Part shown: piece by piece, positions 26,765 through 36,176 of the stretch | How positions within the stretch are numbered: position 1 is the stretch's first letter | Layout: every line of letters starts with the position of its first letter | Source of the DNA: Burkholderiales bacterium | GTDB taxonomy: Bacteria > Pseudomonadota > Gammaproteobacteria > Burkholderiales > Burkholderiaceae_E | DNA: 64,000 bases | Reading direction: 5' to 3' | Assembly (NCBI GenBank): GCA_003577305.1 | Contig: QEVL01000018.1 | Coordinates: 1 to 64,000, forward strand | Notes under the pieces: generated by a model | What the model was told of the DNA's origin: nothing | Databases searched by the model: none | The model's input: the letters and a program-made list of their open reading frames with translations, nothing else | Position numbers and translations under genes: made by a program

Positions 26765-27570
26765 AGCTGCTGGGCACCTGGATCGCCGGACTGCCGGCCT
26801 ACCTCTGGAGTGGCTGGGGCGCGGTCGCCAGCCTGCTGATGCTGGTGGCCGTCTGGGAGGCGATCGCGGCGATCTACGGGCCACTGGTGCTGCCCGATCC
26901 GCGCTCGGCGTTCCAGACGCTGCATGCACTGGTCACGAGCGGCGCAGCCTGGCCGGAGCTCGAAGCCACCGCGCGCCGCGCGCTGGCGGGCTTCGCACTG
27001 TCGGTGATCGCAGGCAGCGTGCTCGGGCTGGCCGCAGGCGTGTCGATGACCGCTTCGGCGATGTCGCGGCCGGTGGTCACCGTGCTGATGGGCACCCCGC
27101 CGATCGCATGGCTGGTGCTGGCGATGCTGTGGTTCGGCGCGAGTGACGGCACACCGGTGTTCACCGTGTTCGTCGCCAGCTTCCCGATCGTGTTCGTCGG
27201 CGCGCTGCAGGGAACGCGCACGCTCGACAACCAGCTCAGGACGATGGCGGAGTCGTTCCGGCTTCCACGACGCATGATGTTCTTCGACGTCTACCTGCCG
27301 CACGTGGTCTCCTACCTGTTCCCCGCCTGGATCGCCGCGCTCGGCATGTCGTGGAAAGTGGTGGTGATGGCCGAGCTGCTGTCCACGCAGGATGGCGTGG
27401 GCGCCGCGCTCGCGGTGTCGCGCTCGCAGCTCGACACCGCGGCCACGATGGCCTGGATCTCGGCGGTGGTCGGGCTGCTGCTGGCAGTCGAGTACCTGCT
27501 GCTCGAACCGGTCAAGCGCGAAGTCGAGCGCTGGCGCGAGCCCCACGCCGCTTCGGAGGTCGACCAGTGA
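26761..27570 (+). CDS. ABC transporter permease (nitrate/sulfonate/taurine type)
   Basis: This 269-residue inner-membrane permease has about six hydrophobic segments. The cytoplasmic coupling loop reads MAESFRLPRRMMFFDVYLPH and continues to ...WIAALGMSWKVVVMAELLS, as in SsuC/TauC proteins. ATG 26761 overlaps the binding-protein stop and its TGA overlaps the ATPase GTG. The substrate cannot be deduced; linkage to a TonB receptor suggests a ligand too large for porins. Confidence 0.9.
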   Translation: MKLLGTWIAGLPAYLWSGWGAVASLLMLVAVWEAIAAIYGPLVLPDPRSAFQTLHALVTSGAAWPELEATARRALAGFALSVIAGSVLGLAAGVSMTASAMSRPVVTVLMGTPPIAWLVLAMLWFGASDGTPVFTVFVASFPIVFVGALQGTRTLDNQLRTMAESFRLPRRMMFFDVYLPHVVSYLFPAWIAALGMSWKVVVMAELLSTQDGVGAALAVSRSQLDTAATMAWISAVVGLLLAVEYLLLEPVKREVERWREPHAASEVDQ

Positions 27571-28412
27571 GCGCACCGGCCCTGCGGGTGAGGAAACTGC
27601 ACCACGCGTTCGCGCGCCACGAAGTGCTCGACGGCGTCGACCTCGACCTCGAGGCCGGGCAGATCGTGGCGCTGGTGGGCCCCTCCGGCTGCGGCAAGAC
27701 CACGTTGCTGCACCTGTGCGCCGGCCTGCTGCACGTGCGCGAAGGCTCGATCGACAACGGCTTCTCCAGCCAGGCCTTCATGTTCCAGCAGCCGCGCCTG
27801 CTGCCGTGGAAGACGGCGCTCGACAACATCGCGCTGGGCCTTGCCGCGGTGGGCATGGCGCGCGCCGAGCGCGAGCGCCGCGCGCACGAGCTCGCCCTGC
27901 GCCTCGGGCTGTCGGCGGTCGATCTCGACCGCTTCCCGCACCAGCTCTCGGGCGGCATGCAGAGCCGCGTGTCGCTCGCGCGCGCGCTGGTGCTCGAACC
28001 GCAGCTGCTGCTGCTCGACGAACCGTTCTCCGCGCTCGACGTCGGGCTGCGCGAGGAGCTCTACCGGCTGTTGCTGGCGCACCTGGCGGCGCGCCGCATG
28101 GGCGTGCTGATGATCACGCACGACCTGATGGAAGCGGTGCGGCTCTCCGACGAGATCCTGGTGATGGCGCCGCGCCCGGGCCGCGTCGTGGGGCGCTTCA
28201 CGCTCGCTCTCGCGCCCGGGCGGCGCGACGAAGCCTGGATCCACCGCAACACCGCGCGACTGATGCAGCAGGCGGTGGTGCGCGCGAGTTTCGGCCTGCC
28301 CGCGCGCTCGGCCGACGCGCCCGGGCCCGGCATCGAAGAGCTGGCCGAACTCGTGCCGGCCCGGCCGATGGCTGCGATCGTCCCCCTCGGACGCACCGCG
28401 GGCCGATGCTGA
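27567..28412 (+). CDS. ABC transporter ATPase (nitrate/sulfonate/taurine type)
   Basis: This 281-residue ATPase has Walker A GPSGCGKTT, Q-loop FMFQQPRLLPWKTALDNIAL, signature LSGGMQSRVSLARAL, Walker B LLLLDEPFSALD and H-loop MITHD. The GTG start (27567) overlaps the permease stop. About 60 residues beyond the core form a C-terminal tail of unknown role. Its end overlaps nnrS. Confidence 0.92.
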   Translation: MSAPALRVRKLHHAFARHEVLDGVDLDLEAGQIVALVGPSGCGKTTLLHLCAGLLHVREGSIDNGFSSQAFMFQQPRLLPWKTALDNIALGLAAVGMARAERERRAHELALRLGLSAVDLDRFPHQLSGGMQSRVSLARALVLEPQLLLLDEPFSALDVGLREELYRLLLAHLAARRMGVLMITHDLMEAVRLSDEILVMAPRPGRVVGRFTLALAPGRRDEAWIHRNTARLMQQAVVRASFGLPARSADAPGPGIEELAELVPARPMAAIVPLGRTAGRC

Positions 28413-29692
28413 GCGAGGCCCGCATGCGCGCGAGCGAAGGCATCCTCGGGCGCCTGGCCGCGCATCCGCTGTTCAGCTGTACCTTGCGGCCGATGTTCCT
28501 CGCCACGGCCGGCTTTGCGTCGATCGGACTCGCGCTCTGGTCGGCCTTCCTCGCGTTCGGGTTCGTGGTGCCCGCGGTCCCCGGTGGCCCGATCGCCTGG
28601 CACGCGCACGAGATGGTGTTCGGCTTCGGGCTGGCCGCGGTTGCGGGCTTCGTGGCGACCTCGGTGCCGGAATTCACCGGCACGCCGGCCTTCGGGCCGC
28701 GGGTGGCGATCGCGATCGCTGCCGGCTGGCTCGCTGCCCGTGCAGCGTTCTGGGCATCGGGCCTGCTCGGCCCATGGCCGGCCGCCGTACTCGAAACCGC
28801 GTTCGCCGCGTCGCTGCCTGCGCTGGTCGGGAGCCGCCTGATGGCCGATCCGGAGCGCCGCCACACCGGTTTTTTCTGGGGCCTGCTCGCGATCGCCGCG
28901 ATCGCCGCCGGCTACCATCTGGACGTGCTGCGCGGCGTCGATCCGCTGCGCTGGGCCTACGCGGGAATCGGCGCGATGATGGTGCTGATCGTCGTCGCGA
29001 TGAGCCGCGTGTCGATGCGCATCGTCAACGATGCGCTCGACGAACGGCGCGCGCTGTCCGACCCCGATGCGCCCGAATACCGCGCCCGGCCGCCGCGGCG
29101 CAACTTCGCGATCTTCGCGATCGCGCTGCACACGACGGTGGAGTTCGTCGCCCCGCAGTCTCCGGTGGCCGCCTGGACCGCGCTCGCCGCCGCGGCCGCG
29201 GTGCTGAACCTGCTCAACGACTGGCACGTGGGCCGCGCGTTGCTCACGCGGCTGACCTCGATGCTGTACGCGGTCTACTGGCTGATGGCGCTCGGCTATG
29301 CCGCCATCGGCACCGCACTGATGACCGGCGCGTTCGGCACGAGTGCCGGACGCCACCTGCTCGCCGCGGGCGCGATGGGGCTGTCGATCTACGCGGTGCT
29401 GAGCATCGCCGGGCGCATCCACGGGGGGCATCCACTCGACCGACGCGCCTGGGTGCCGACGGGTGCGGCACTGGTGGTCGTCGCGGCGCTGGCGCGAGCC
29501 GGCGCCGGTCTGCCCGGCCTGCCGGCAGGCGCGCTGCTGCAGGTGGCGGGGGTGGCCTGGGTCGCGGCGTTCGGCCTGTACTTCACGCAGATGGCGCCGG
29601 TGCTCGCGCGCGCGCGCACCGACGGCGGCAGCGGCTGCGAAGAGTGGATCGCGCCGGCATCCCCGAACCCCGGCCCGACGTCGGGCGGATAG
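28406..29692 (+). CDS. nnrS: NnrS family membrane protein
   Basis: This 428-residue haem/copper-type membrane protein of the NnrS family has about twelve hydrophobic helices. Hallmarks are HPLFSCTLRPMFL near the start, WHAHEMVFGFGLAAVAGFV, GRHLLAAGAMGLSIYAVLS and RIHGGHPLD. NnrS proteins lessen nitrosative stress from NO-derived metal complexes in denitrifiers. Its ATG overlaps the ATPase stop by 7 bp, so it belongs to the TonB/ABC operon and shares the FNR/DNR-type promoter. Confidence 0.92.
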   Translation: MLSEARMRASEGILGRLAAHPLFSCTLRPMFLATAGFASIGLALWSAFLAFGFVVPAVPGGPIAWHAHEMVFGFGLAAVAGFVATSVPEFTGTPAFGPRVAIAIAAGWLAARAAFWASGLLGPWPAAVLETAFAASLPALVGSRLMADPERRHTGFFWGLLAIAAIAAGYHLDVLRGVDPLRWAYAGIGAMMVLIVVAMSRVSMRIVNDALDERRALSDPDAPEYRARPPRRNFAIFAIALHTTVEFVAPQSPVAAWTALAAAAAVLNLLNDWHVGRALLTRLTSMLYAVYWLMALGYAAIGTALMTGAFGTSAGRHLLAAGAMGLSIYAVLSIAGRIHGGHPLDRRAWVPTGAALVVVAALARAGAGLPGLPAGALLQVAGVAWVAAFGLYFTQMAPVLARARTDGGSGCEEWIAPASPNPGPTSGG

Positions 29693-29707
29693 ACAGCGGC
29701 AAGACGA

Positions 29708-30373
29708 TCAGCCGCGCCCGGCGGCAGGCGCGTCGGGACCCGCGCCGGCGCGGGCCTGCGCAAGAATGCGCACCGCCTCGTCGTCCTCCACCTGCGGAAA
29801 CTCGCGATAGAACTGCGAGACCGCGTGAAAGGACGGCGGCGCCGACAGGCAGACCACTTCGTCCGCATGGGGCCGCACGCGCTCGAGCGCCGAGGGCGCC
29901 GCCACCGGCACGGCGCAGATCAGCCGCTCGGGCTTGCGCGCGCGCGTGGCGTGCAGCGCGGCAACCATCGTCGAGCCGGTCGCAAGTCCGTCGTCGAGGA
30001 CGATGACCACGCGCCCGGCCGGATCGATCGCCGGCCGGCCGGCGCGATACCGTTCGCGCCGGCCGCGCAGGAGTTCGAGCTGCGAATGCCTCTCGTGCTC
30101 CAGCCATTGCGGATCGGCCGACTGCGGATCGATTCCGGGTGTCCAGTGCATTTCGCCGTTCTCGTCGATCGCCGCCAGCGCGAACTCGGGCTGCCAGCGC
30201 GCGCCGATCTTGCGAACCAGCACCACGTCGAGCTCGCCCCCGAGCGCTTCGGCGAGCACCCTGCCCATCGGCAGCGCGCCGCGCGGGATCGCCAGCACCA
30301 GCGGATTCCGGCCACGCCATGCGTCGAGCGCTGCGGCGAGCTGGTGCGCAGCGTCTTCACGATTCCTGAACAT
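29708..30373 (-). CDS. Phosphoribosyltransferase-domain protein
   Basis: This 221-residue cytosolic protein has a type I PRTase fold with the PRPP loop VIVLDDGLATGSTM and an early IPRGALPMGRVLAEAL. The hood region differs from purine and pyrimidine enzymes. Such proteins occur in low-oxygen and stress loci of Burkholderia and Pseudomonas with unknown substrate. It overlaps the end of the upstream PyrR-like gene by 17 bp, so both are cotranscribed from the FNR-like promoter near 31014. Confidence 0.85.
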   Translation of the reverse strand: MFRNREDAAHQLAAALDAWRGRNPLVLAIPRGALPMGRVLAEALGGELDVVLVRKIGARWQPEFALAAIDENGEMHWTPGIDPQSADPQWLEHERHSQLELLRGRRERYRAGRPAIDPAGRVVIVLDDGLATGSTMVAALHATRARKPERLICAVPVAAPSALERVRPHADEVVCLSAPPSFHAVSQFYREFPQVEDDEAVRILAQARAGAGPDAPAAGRG

Positions 30374-30917
30374 GCTCTCTCTCCCGGCGCTTGATGTGAA
30401 TGCCGAATTGCGGCTCGTACGGCGGCACGTGCACGTCGACGATCTGCAGCGGCGCGACTTCGAGGATCACGCCGGCCACGTCGGCCTTCAGCGGAAGCCG
30501 CGCGCAGCGCCGGTCGACCAGCACCGCGGTGCGGATCTCGGCGGCTCCGCGCTCGGCGAGCCAGCGCAGCGCGCGCAGCAGCGAGTGTCCCTCGTAGAGC
30601 ACGTCGTCGACCAGCAGCACGGTGCGGCCGGCCAGATCGGGCGCCTGCCCGGCGCTCTCGCGCAGCCGCGTCTCGGGATGCAGCAGCGTGAGGTCGTCGC
30701 CGTAGCGCTTGATGTCGAGGTCGAGCCGCGCGATGCGTGCACCGCGCGATGCCTCGTGCAGATGCGCGCACAGACGATCGGCCAGCGGCGCGCCGCGCCG
30801 CAGGATGCCGACCACGGTCAGCCGCGCCGGATCGGGCACCAGCGCCTGCACTTCGCGCGCCATGCGCGCGACCACCTCGTCGAGTTCGTCGGCGCGGTAC
30901 AAGACCTGTTCCTCCAA
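30357..30917 (-). CDS. PyrR/hypoxanthine-type phosphoribosyltransferase
   Basis: This 186-residue type I PRTase has VGILRRGAPLADRL, LDLDIKRYGDDL and PRPP loop VLLVDDVLYEGHSLLRAL, resembling PyrR and uracil/hypoxanthine PRTases. The start is probably TTG 30917, with GGAG 8 bp upstream and the family-typical N-terminus EEQVLYRADELDEVV. No pyr gene is near, so a role as pyr attenuator is doubtful. It forms a two-gene unit with the PRTase downstream. Confidence 0.82.
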   Translation of the reverse strand: MEEQVLYRADELDEVVARMAREVQALVPDPARLTVVGILRRGAPLADRLCAHLHEASRGARIARLDLDIKRYGDDLTLLHPETRLRESAGQAPDLAGRTVLLVDDVLYEGHSLLRALRWLAERGAAEIRTAVLVDRRCARLPLKADVAGVILEVAPLQIVDVHVPPYEPQFGIHIKRREREHVQES

Positions 30918-30980
30918 TCGATCGCTCCTGTCGTGTCGCCGGGCATCCACGGCCCTCCCGGCCTCGTGGCCTGCCCTCGT

Positions 30981-31021
30981 AGTCTGGCGCGTCGCGCCGC
31001 GATGCGGCTGATCCGGGTCAA
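30981..31021 (-). promoter_or_regulatory. FNR/ANR-like box and weak -10 upstream of the phosphoribosyltransferase pair
   Basis: Read on the minus strand, TTGAC-ccgg-ATCAG (31021-31008) matches 8 of 10 consensus positions. A weak -10 (CAGACT, 30986-30981) would place the start near 30974, about 40.5 bp from the box centre. The box lies just beyond the stop codon of the cytochrome gene. Confidence 0.5.
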
Positions 31022-31023
31022 GC

Positions 31024-32991
31024 TCACTGGCCCGCGCTGCCGCGATGCCGGCTCGCATCGGGCGCCGACACGATCGAGCCGCGATTGCCCCAGGCATTGC
31101 GCACGAACGACAGGATCGCGGCGAGATCGGCATCGTCGAGCACCTGCGTGAACGGCGGCATGCCGAACGGACGCGGATTCGCGGCGGTGGCCGGCGCAAA
31201 GCCGCCGTGCGCGACGATTCGCACCAGGTTCACCGGCGGATCCATCGTCACCGCGCGGTTTCCGGCGAGCGCCGGGTAAGCACGCGGCACTCCCTCGCCT
31301 TCGTCGCCGTGGCACTGCGCGCAATGCGTGTCGTAGCCGCGCGCGCCGCGCGCCAGCCACGCGGCGTCGCGCTCGGTCGCCCCGGCCGGCGGTCGGCCCG
31401 GCGAATCGGCCGGCAGCGCCTTCAGGAACACCGCGATCGCGCGCAGATCGGCTTCGTTCAGGTGCTGCGTGCCGTGCGCGACGACCTCGGCCATCGGCCC
31501 GGCGACACCGGCGCGCCCGGTCGCGCCGGTGCGCAGCAGGTCGACGATCTCCCCGAGCGGCCAGTCGGCGACGCTGGCCTGGCGCGCATCGTGCAGCGAC
31601 GGCGCATACCAGCCCTGCTGCGGCATCCGTTCGCCGTCGAAGCGGGCGGAATCGCGCGCGGCACCGAAAGCGTTGCGCGCGCCGTGGCAGGCCGCGCAGT
31701 GCGCGAGCCCGTTCACCAGGTAGGCGCCACGGTTCCACTCGGCGCCACGCGCCGGATCGGCGACGAACGGCGCCGGGCGAAAGAACAGCCAGCGCCAGGC
31801 TTCGAGCACGATCTGGCGGTCATAGGGAAAACGCAGCGCGTGCGGACGAACGGCGCGACGCACCGCTGGCAGACTGCGCAGGAACGCGAACAGCGCGTCG
31901 GAATCCTCGCGCGTCACGCGGGTGAACTGCGGATACGGAAACGCGGGGTACAGCGCCCGCCCGTCCTTCGAGCGCCCGTCGTGCATCGCGCGCCAGAAAT
32001 CGTCGGCGCTCCAGCGCCCGAGGCCGGTCTCGTCGTCGGGCGTGAGATTCGACGCGTAGACGGTGCCGAACGGCGTGTCCACGCCGCGTCCGCCCGCGTA
32101 TGGCGCCGCGCCGCGCTCGGTGTGGCAGCCAGCGCAATTGCCGGCGCGCGCCAGGTAAGCGCCACGGCTGACCTGGGGATCGCCCGTCGGCAGCGCTGCG
32201 GCCGAAAGCGCGTTGGCGCCGACGCTGCCGCAGCGCATCGGCAGCCGCACCCCGGCTCTGGCCTGCGGCACCGGACCCGACGGCACCGGCTGTGCCGCGA
32301 GCCAGCCGGTGATCGCAGCGACGTCTTCGGGCCGCAGGCGGCGCGCGACCTGCGCCATGCAGTCGGGCTCGGCGGCGTGGCGCAGGCCGTCGCGCCAGGC
32401 ACCGAGCTGCGCGTTGAGATAGTCGCTCGACAGGCCCAGCAGGCCCGGAATCGCGGGCGCCGCACCGGTGAGCGCACGTCCGTGGCATTCGGCGCAGGCC
32501 GGCAGTTCGCGCGCAGCGTCGCCCTCGAGCACGAGCGCCCGCCCGCGCGCCAGCATCGACTGCGGCAGGCGCGGCGCCTGCGGCGCCGGATGCGGCAGGT
32601 CGAGCCCGGCGAAGTGGTCGGCGATCTCGCGCAGGTAGTCGTCGCCCAGGTTGGCGAGCAGGCCGGCCATGGCCGGATATGCGCGCCGCCCGTCGCGGAA
32701 GCTGCGCAGTTGCTCGAACAGGTAGCCGGCGGGCTTGCCGGCGATGCGCGGGAAGTAGCCCTCGCGCGTCGCCCGGCCCTGGGCGCCGTGACAGGCCGAA
32801 CAGGCGAGCATGCGCTGCGCGATGCTGTCCTCGAACGGTGCCCTGGCATCGACCGTGTCCGCCTGCCGCACCCGCGAGGGCGCCGGCGTCTGTCCCTGCA
32901 CCGTGTGCGCCCAGACCGTCAACGCCGCTGCCGCGACGCCGAGCCTCAGCAGCCTGCGCACGCCGGCTGCCCTGTCGTCCTGGCGCCACAT
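31024..32991 (-). CDS. Pentahaem c-type cytochrome (c4-like plus dehydrogenase-type trihaem fusion)
   Basis: This 655-residue exported cytochrome has five CxxCH sites: 64-68, 166-170, 286-290, 432-436 and 557-561. The first two lie in a cytochrome c4-like half (ACSACHGAQGRATREGYFPR; PACAECHGRALTG). The last three form the arrangement of membrane-dehydrogenase cytochrome subunits (GNCAGCHTERGAAPYAGG; AHCAACHGARN; HCAQCHGDEGEG). ATG 32991 leads into a signal peptide (RLLRLGVAAAALTVWAHTVQG). No dehydrogenase subunit is adjacent, so donor and acceptor are unknown. The apparent fusion links a two-haem electron shuttle directly to a three-haem acceptor. Confidence 0.88.
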   Translation of the reverse strand: MWRQDDRAAGVRRLLRLGVAAAALTVWAHTVQGQTPAPSRVRQADTVDARAPFEDSIAQRMLACSACHGAQGRATREGYFPRIAGKPAGYLFEQLRSFRDGRRAYPAMAGLLANLGDDYLREIADHFAGLDLPHPAPQAPRLPQSMLARGRALVLEGDAARELPACAECHGRALTGAAPAIPGLLGLSSDYLNAQLGAWRDGLRHAAEPDCMAQVARRLRPEDVAAITGWLAAQPVPSGPVPQARAGVRLPMRCGSVGANALSAAALPTGDPQVSRGAYLARAGNCAGCHTERGAAPYAGGRGVDTPFGTVYASNLTPDDETGLGRWSADDFWRAMHDGRSKDGRALYPAFPYPQFTRVTREDSDALFAFLRSLPAVRRAVRPHALRFPYDRQIVLEAWRWLFFRPAPFVADPARGAEWNRGAYLVNGLAHCAACHGARNAFGAARDSARFDGERMPQQGWYAPSLHDARQASVADWPLGEIVDLLRTGATGRAGVAGPMAEVVAHGTQHLNEADLRAIAVFLKALPADSPGRPPAGATERDAAWLARGARGYDTHCAQCHGDEGEGVPRAYPALAGNRAVTMDPPVNLVRIVAHGGFAPATAANPRPFGMPPFTQVLDDADLAAILSFVRNAWGNRGSIVSAPDASRHRGSAGQ

Positions 32992-33081
32992 CCGATCGCG
33001 GCCGCCGCGCGGCGCAACACGCCACGGTATAGTCTTTCGCGCGCATCGCGACCGCGACGCGCGCACGCCACGGGAGACATC

Positions 33082-33300
33082 ATGTCCAGGTTCGTTGCTG
33101 CTGCCTGCCTGTCGCTGTTCGTCACCGCGGCGTTCGCCGCCGGCCCCACCTGCACCGATCGTGCCGACGAGAAGAAGCTGCATGGTGCTGCGCGCACGAG
33201 TTTCATCAAGAAGTGCGAGAAAGACGCCGCGCCCGCGTGCGAAGCCGCAGCTGCCGAGAAGAAGCTGCGCGGCGCGGCGAAGACCAGCTTCGTCAACGCG
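33082..33300 (+). pseudogene. PsiF-like secreted protein, truncated in its second repeat
   Basis: ATG 33082 (GGGAGA site) starts a signal peptide (SRFVAAACLSLFVTAAFA) and two PsiF repeats, KKLHGAARTSFIKKC and KKLRGAAKTSFVN. A cysteine-containing end is expected after SFV(N/K)K, but the sequence instead runs into the antisense of the neighbouring phosphatase gene; the frame stays open to 33681. The natural C-terminus is missing. PsiF is linked to phosphate starvation in enterics, with unknown biochemical role. Confidence 0.65.
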
Positions 33301-33309
33301 CGCCGCCGA

Positions 33310-35212
<1,903 letters not shown>

Positions 35213-35219
35213 AGAGCGT

Positions 35220-36176
35220 TCAGCTGCGCTGGCGCGCCGCGCGCCGCGGCGGCTGCGGCGCGCTCACGACCAGCACGTCGCAACGGACCTCGCCGAGCAC
35301 GTGCAGCGTCACGCTGCCGAGCAGCAGGTCTTCCATGACCGATTCGCCGTGCTTGCCGATCACGATCAGGTCGGCCTGCGATTCGCGCGCCGCCTCGACG
35401 ATGACGCGCGGCGCATAGCCGTGCTCGATCCGGCGATGCACGCGCGTCGGCTCGAGGCCCGACGCGGCGACGAGGCTGGCCAGGCGCTCGACCGCCTGCG
35501 CGCGTGCCTGCTGCCTCGAGTGGTGGATCTCGGCGATGGTCACTCCGGCCGAGCGCAGCTTGCCCTCGAACGGAAGCTCGAACGCATGCAGCAGTTCGAT
35601 CCGTGCGGTGGGGGCGATCGAGGCCGCCTGCGCCAGCACCTGCGGCGCGTGCGCGGAAAAATCCACCGGCGCGAGCACTCGCCGGTAGCGCCTCGCCGGC
35701 GAGCGCCGCACCACCAGCATCGGCCCGCGCCGTTTGCGCAGCAACCGTTCGCCGGTGGTGCCGATCGCGAAGTCGCGCACCGGGTGCTGGCCGCGCGCGC
35801 CGATCACCAGAAGGTCGATCTGCATCGCGCGCTCGATCACGGTGTCGAGGAGCGCCCCGACCGCAACCTCGCCGATCACGCGCGACCCCGAACCTGCCTC
35901 CATCGACGTGACGAGGGCGGCCATCGAGCGCCGTGCCTCCTCGAGCAGCCCCAGCCGCGATGCATCGGACAGGCCGATCCATTGCTGCAGCGCGCCCATC
36001 CACGGTGCCTCGACCACGTGCAGCAGCCGCAGCGGATCGATGCGGTGCTCGTCCGCCAGCGCGAGCGCGCGCGACGCGGCCTTCGCGGCGCTGCGCGAGA
36101 AATCGGTGGCGACCAGCATCGAGCCCGGCGCCTGCGCCCGACCCTTCGCGGCGCGGCGATGCGCGGTGTTCGTCAT
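35220..36176 (-). CDS. Tandem universal stress protein (UspA x 2)
   Basis: This 318-residue protein has two Usp domains. The first (about 17-160) has LVATDFSRSAAKAASRAL and an ATP-type loop IGARGQHPVRDFAIGTTGER. The second (about 165-305) has VLAPVDFSAHAPQVLAQA and VIGKHGESVMEDLLLGSV. Its ATG overlaps the stop of the upstream antiporter gene, suggesting a stress/ion-homeostasis pair. Tandem Usp proteins are common in low-oxygen loci. No FNR-like box is visible directly upstream of this operon. Confidence 0.92.
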   Translation of the reverse strand: MTNTAHRRAAKGRAQAPGSMLVATDFSRSAAKAASRALALADEHRIDPLRLLHVVEAPWMGALQQWIGLSDASRLGLLEEARRSMAALVTSMEAGSGSRVIGEVAVGALLDTVIERAMQIDLLVIGARGQHPVRDFAIGTTGERLLRKRRGPMLVVRRSPARRYRRVLAPVDFSAHAPQVLAQAASIAPTARIELLHAFELPFEGKLRSAGVTIAEIHHSRQQARAQAVERLASLVAASGLEPTRVHRRIEHGYAPRVIVEAARESQADLIVIGKHGESVMEDLLLGSVTLHVLGEVRCDVLVVSAPQPPRRAARQRS

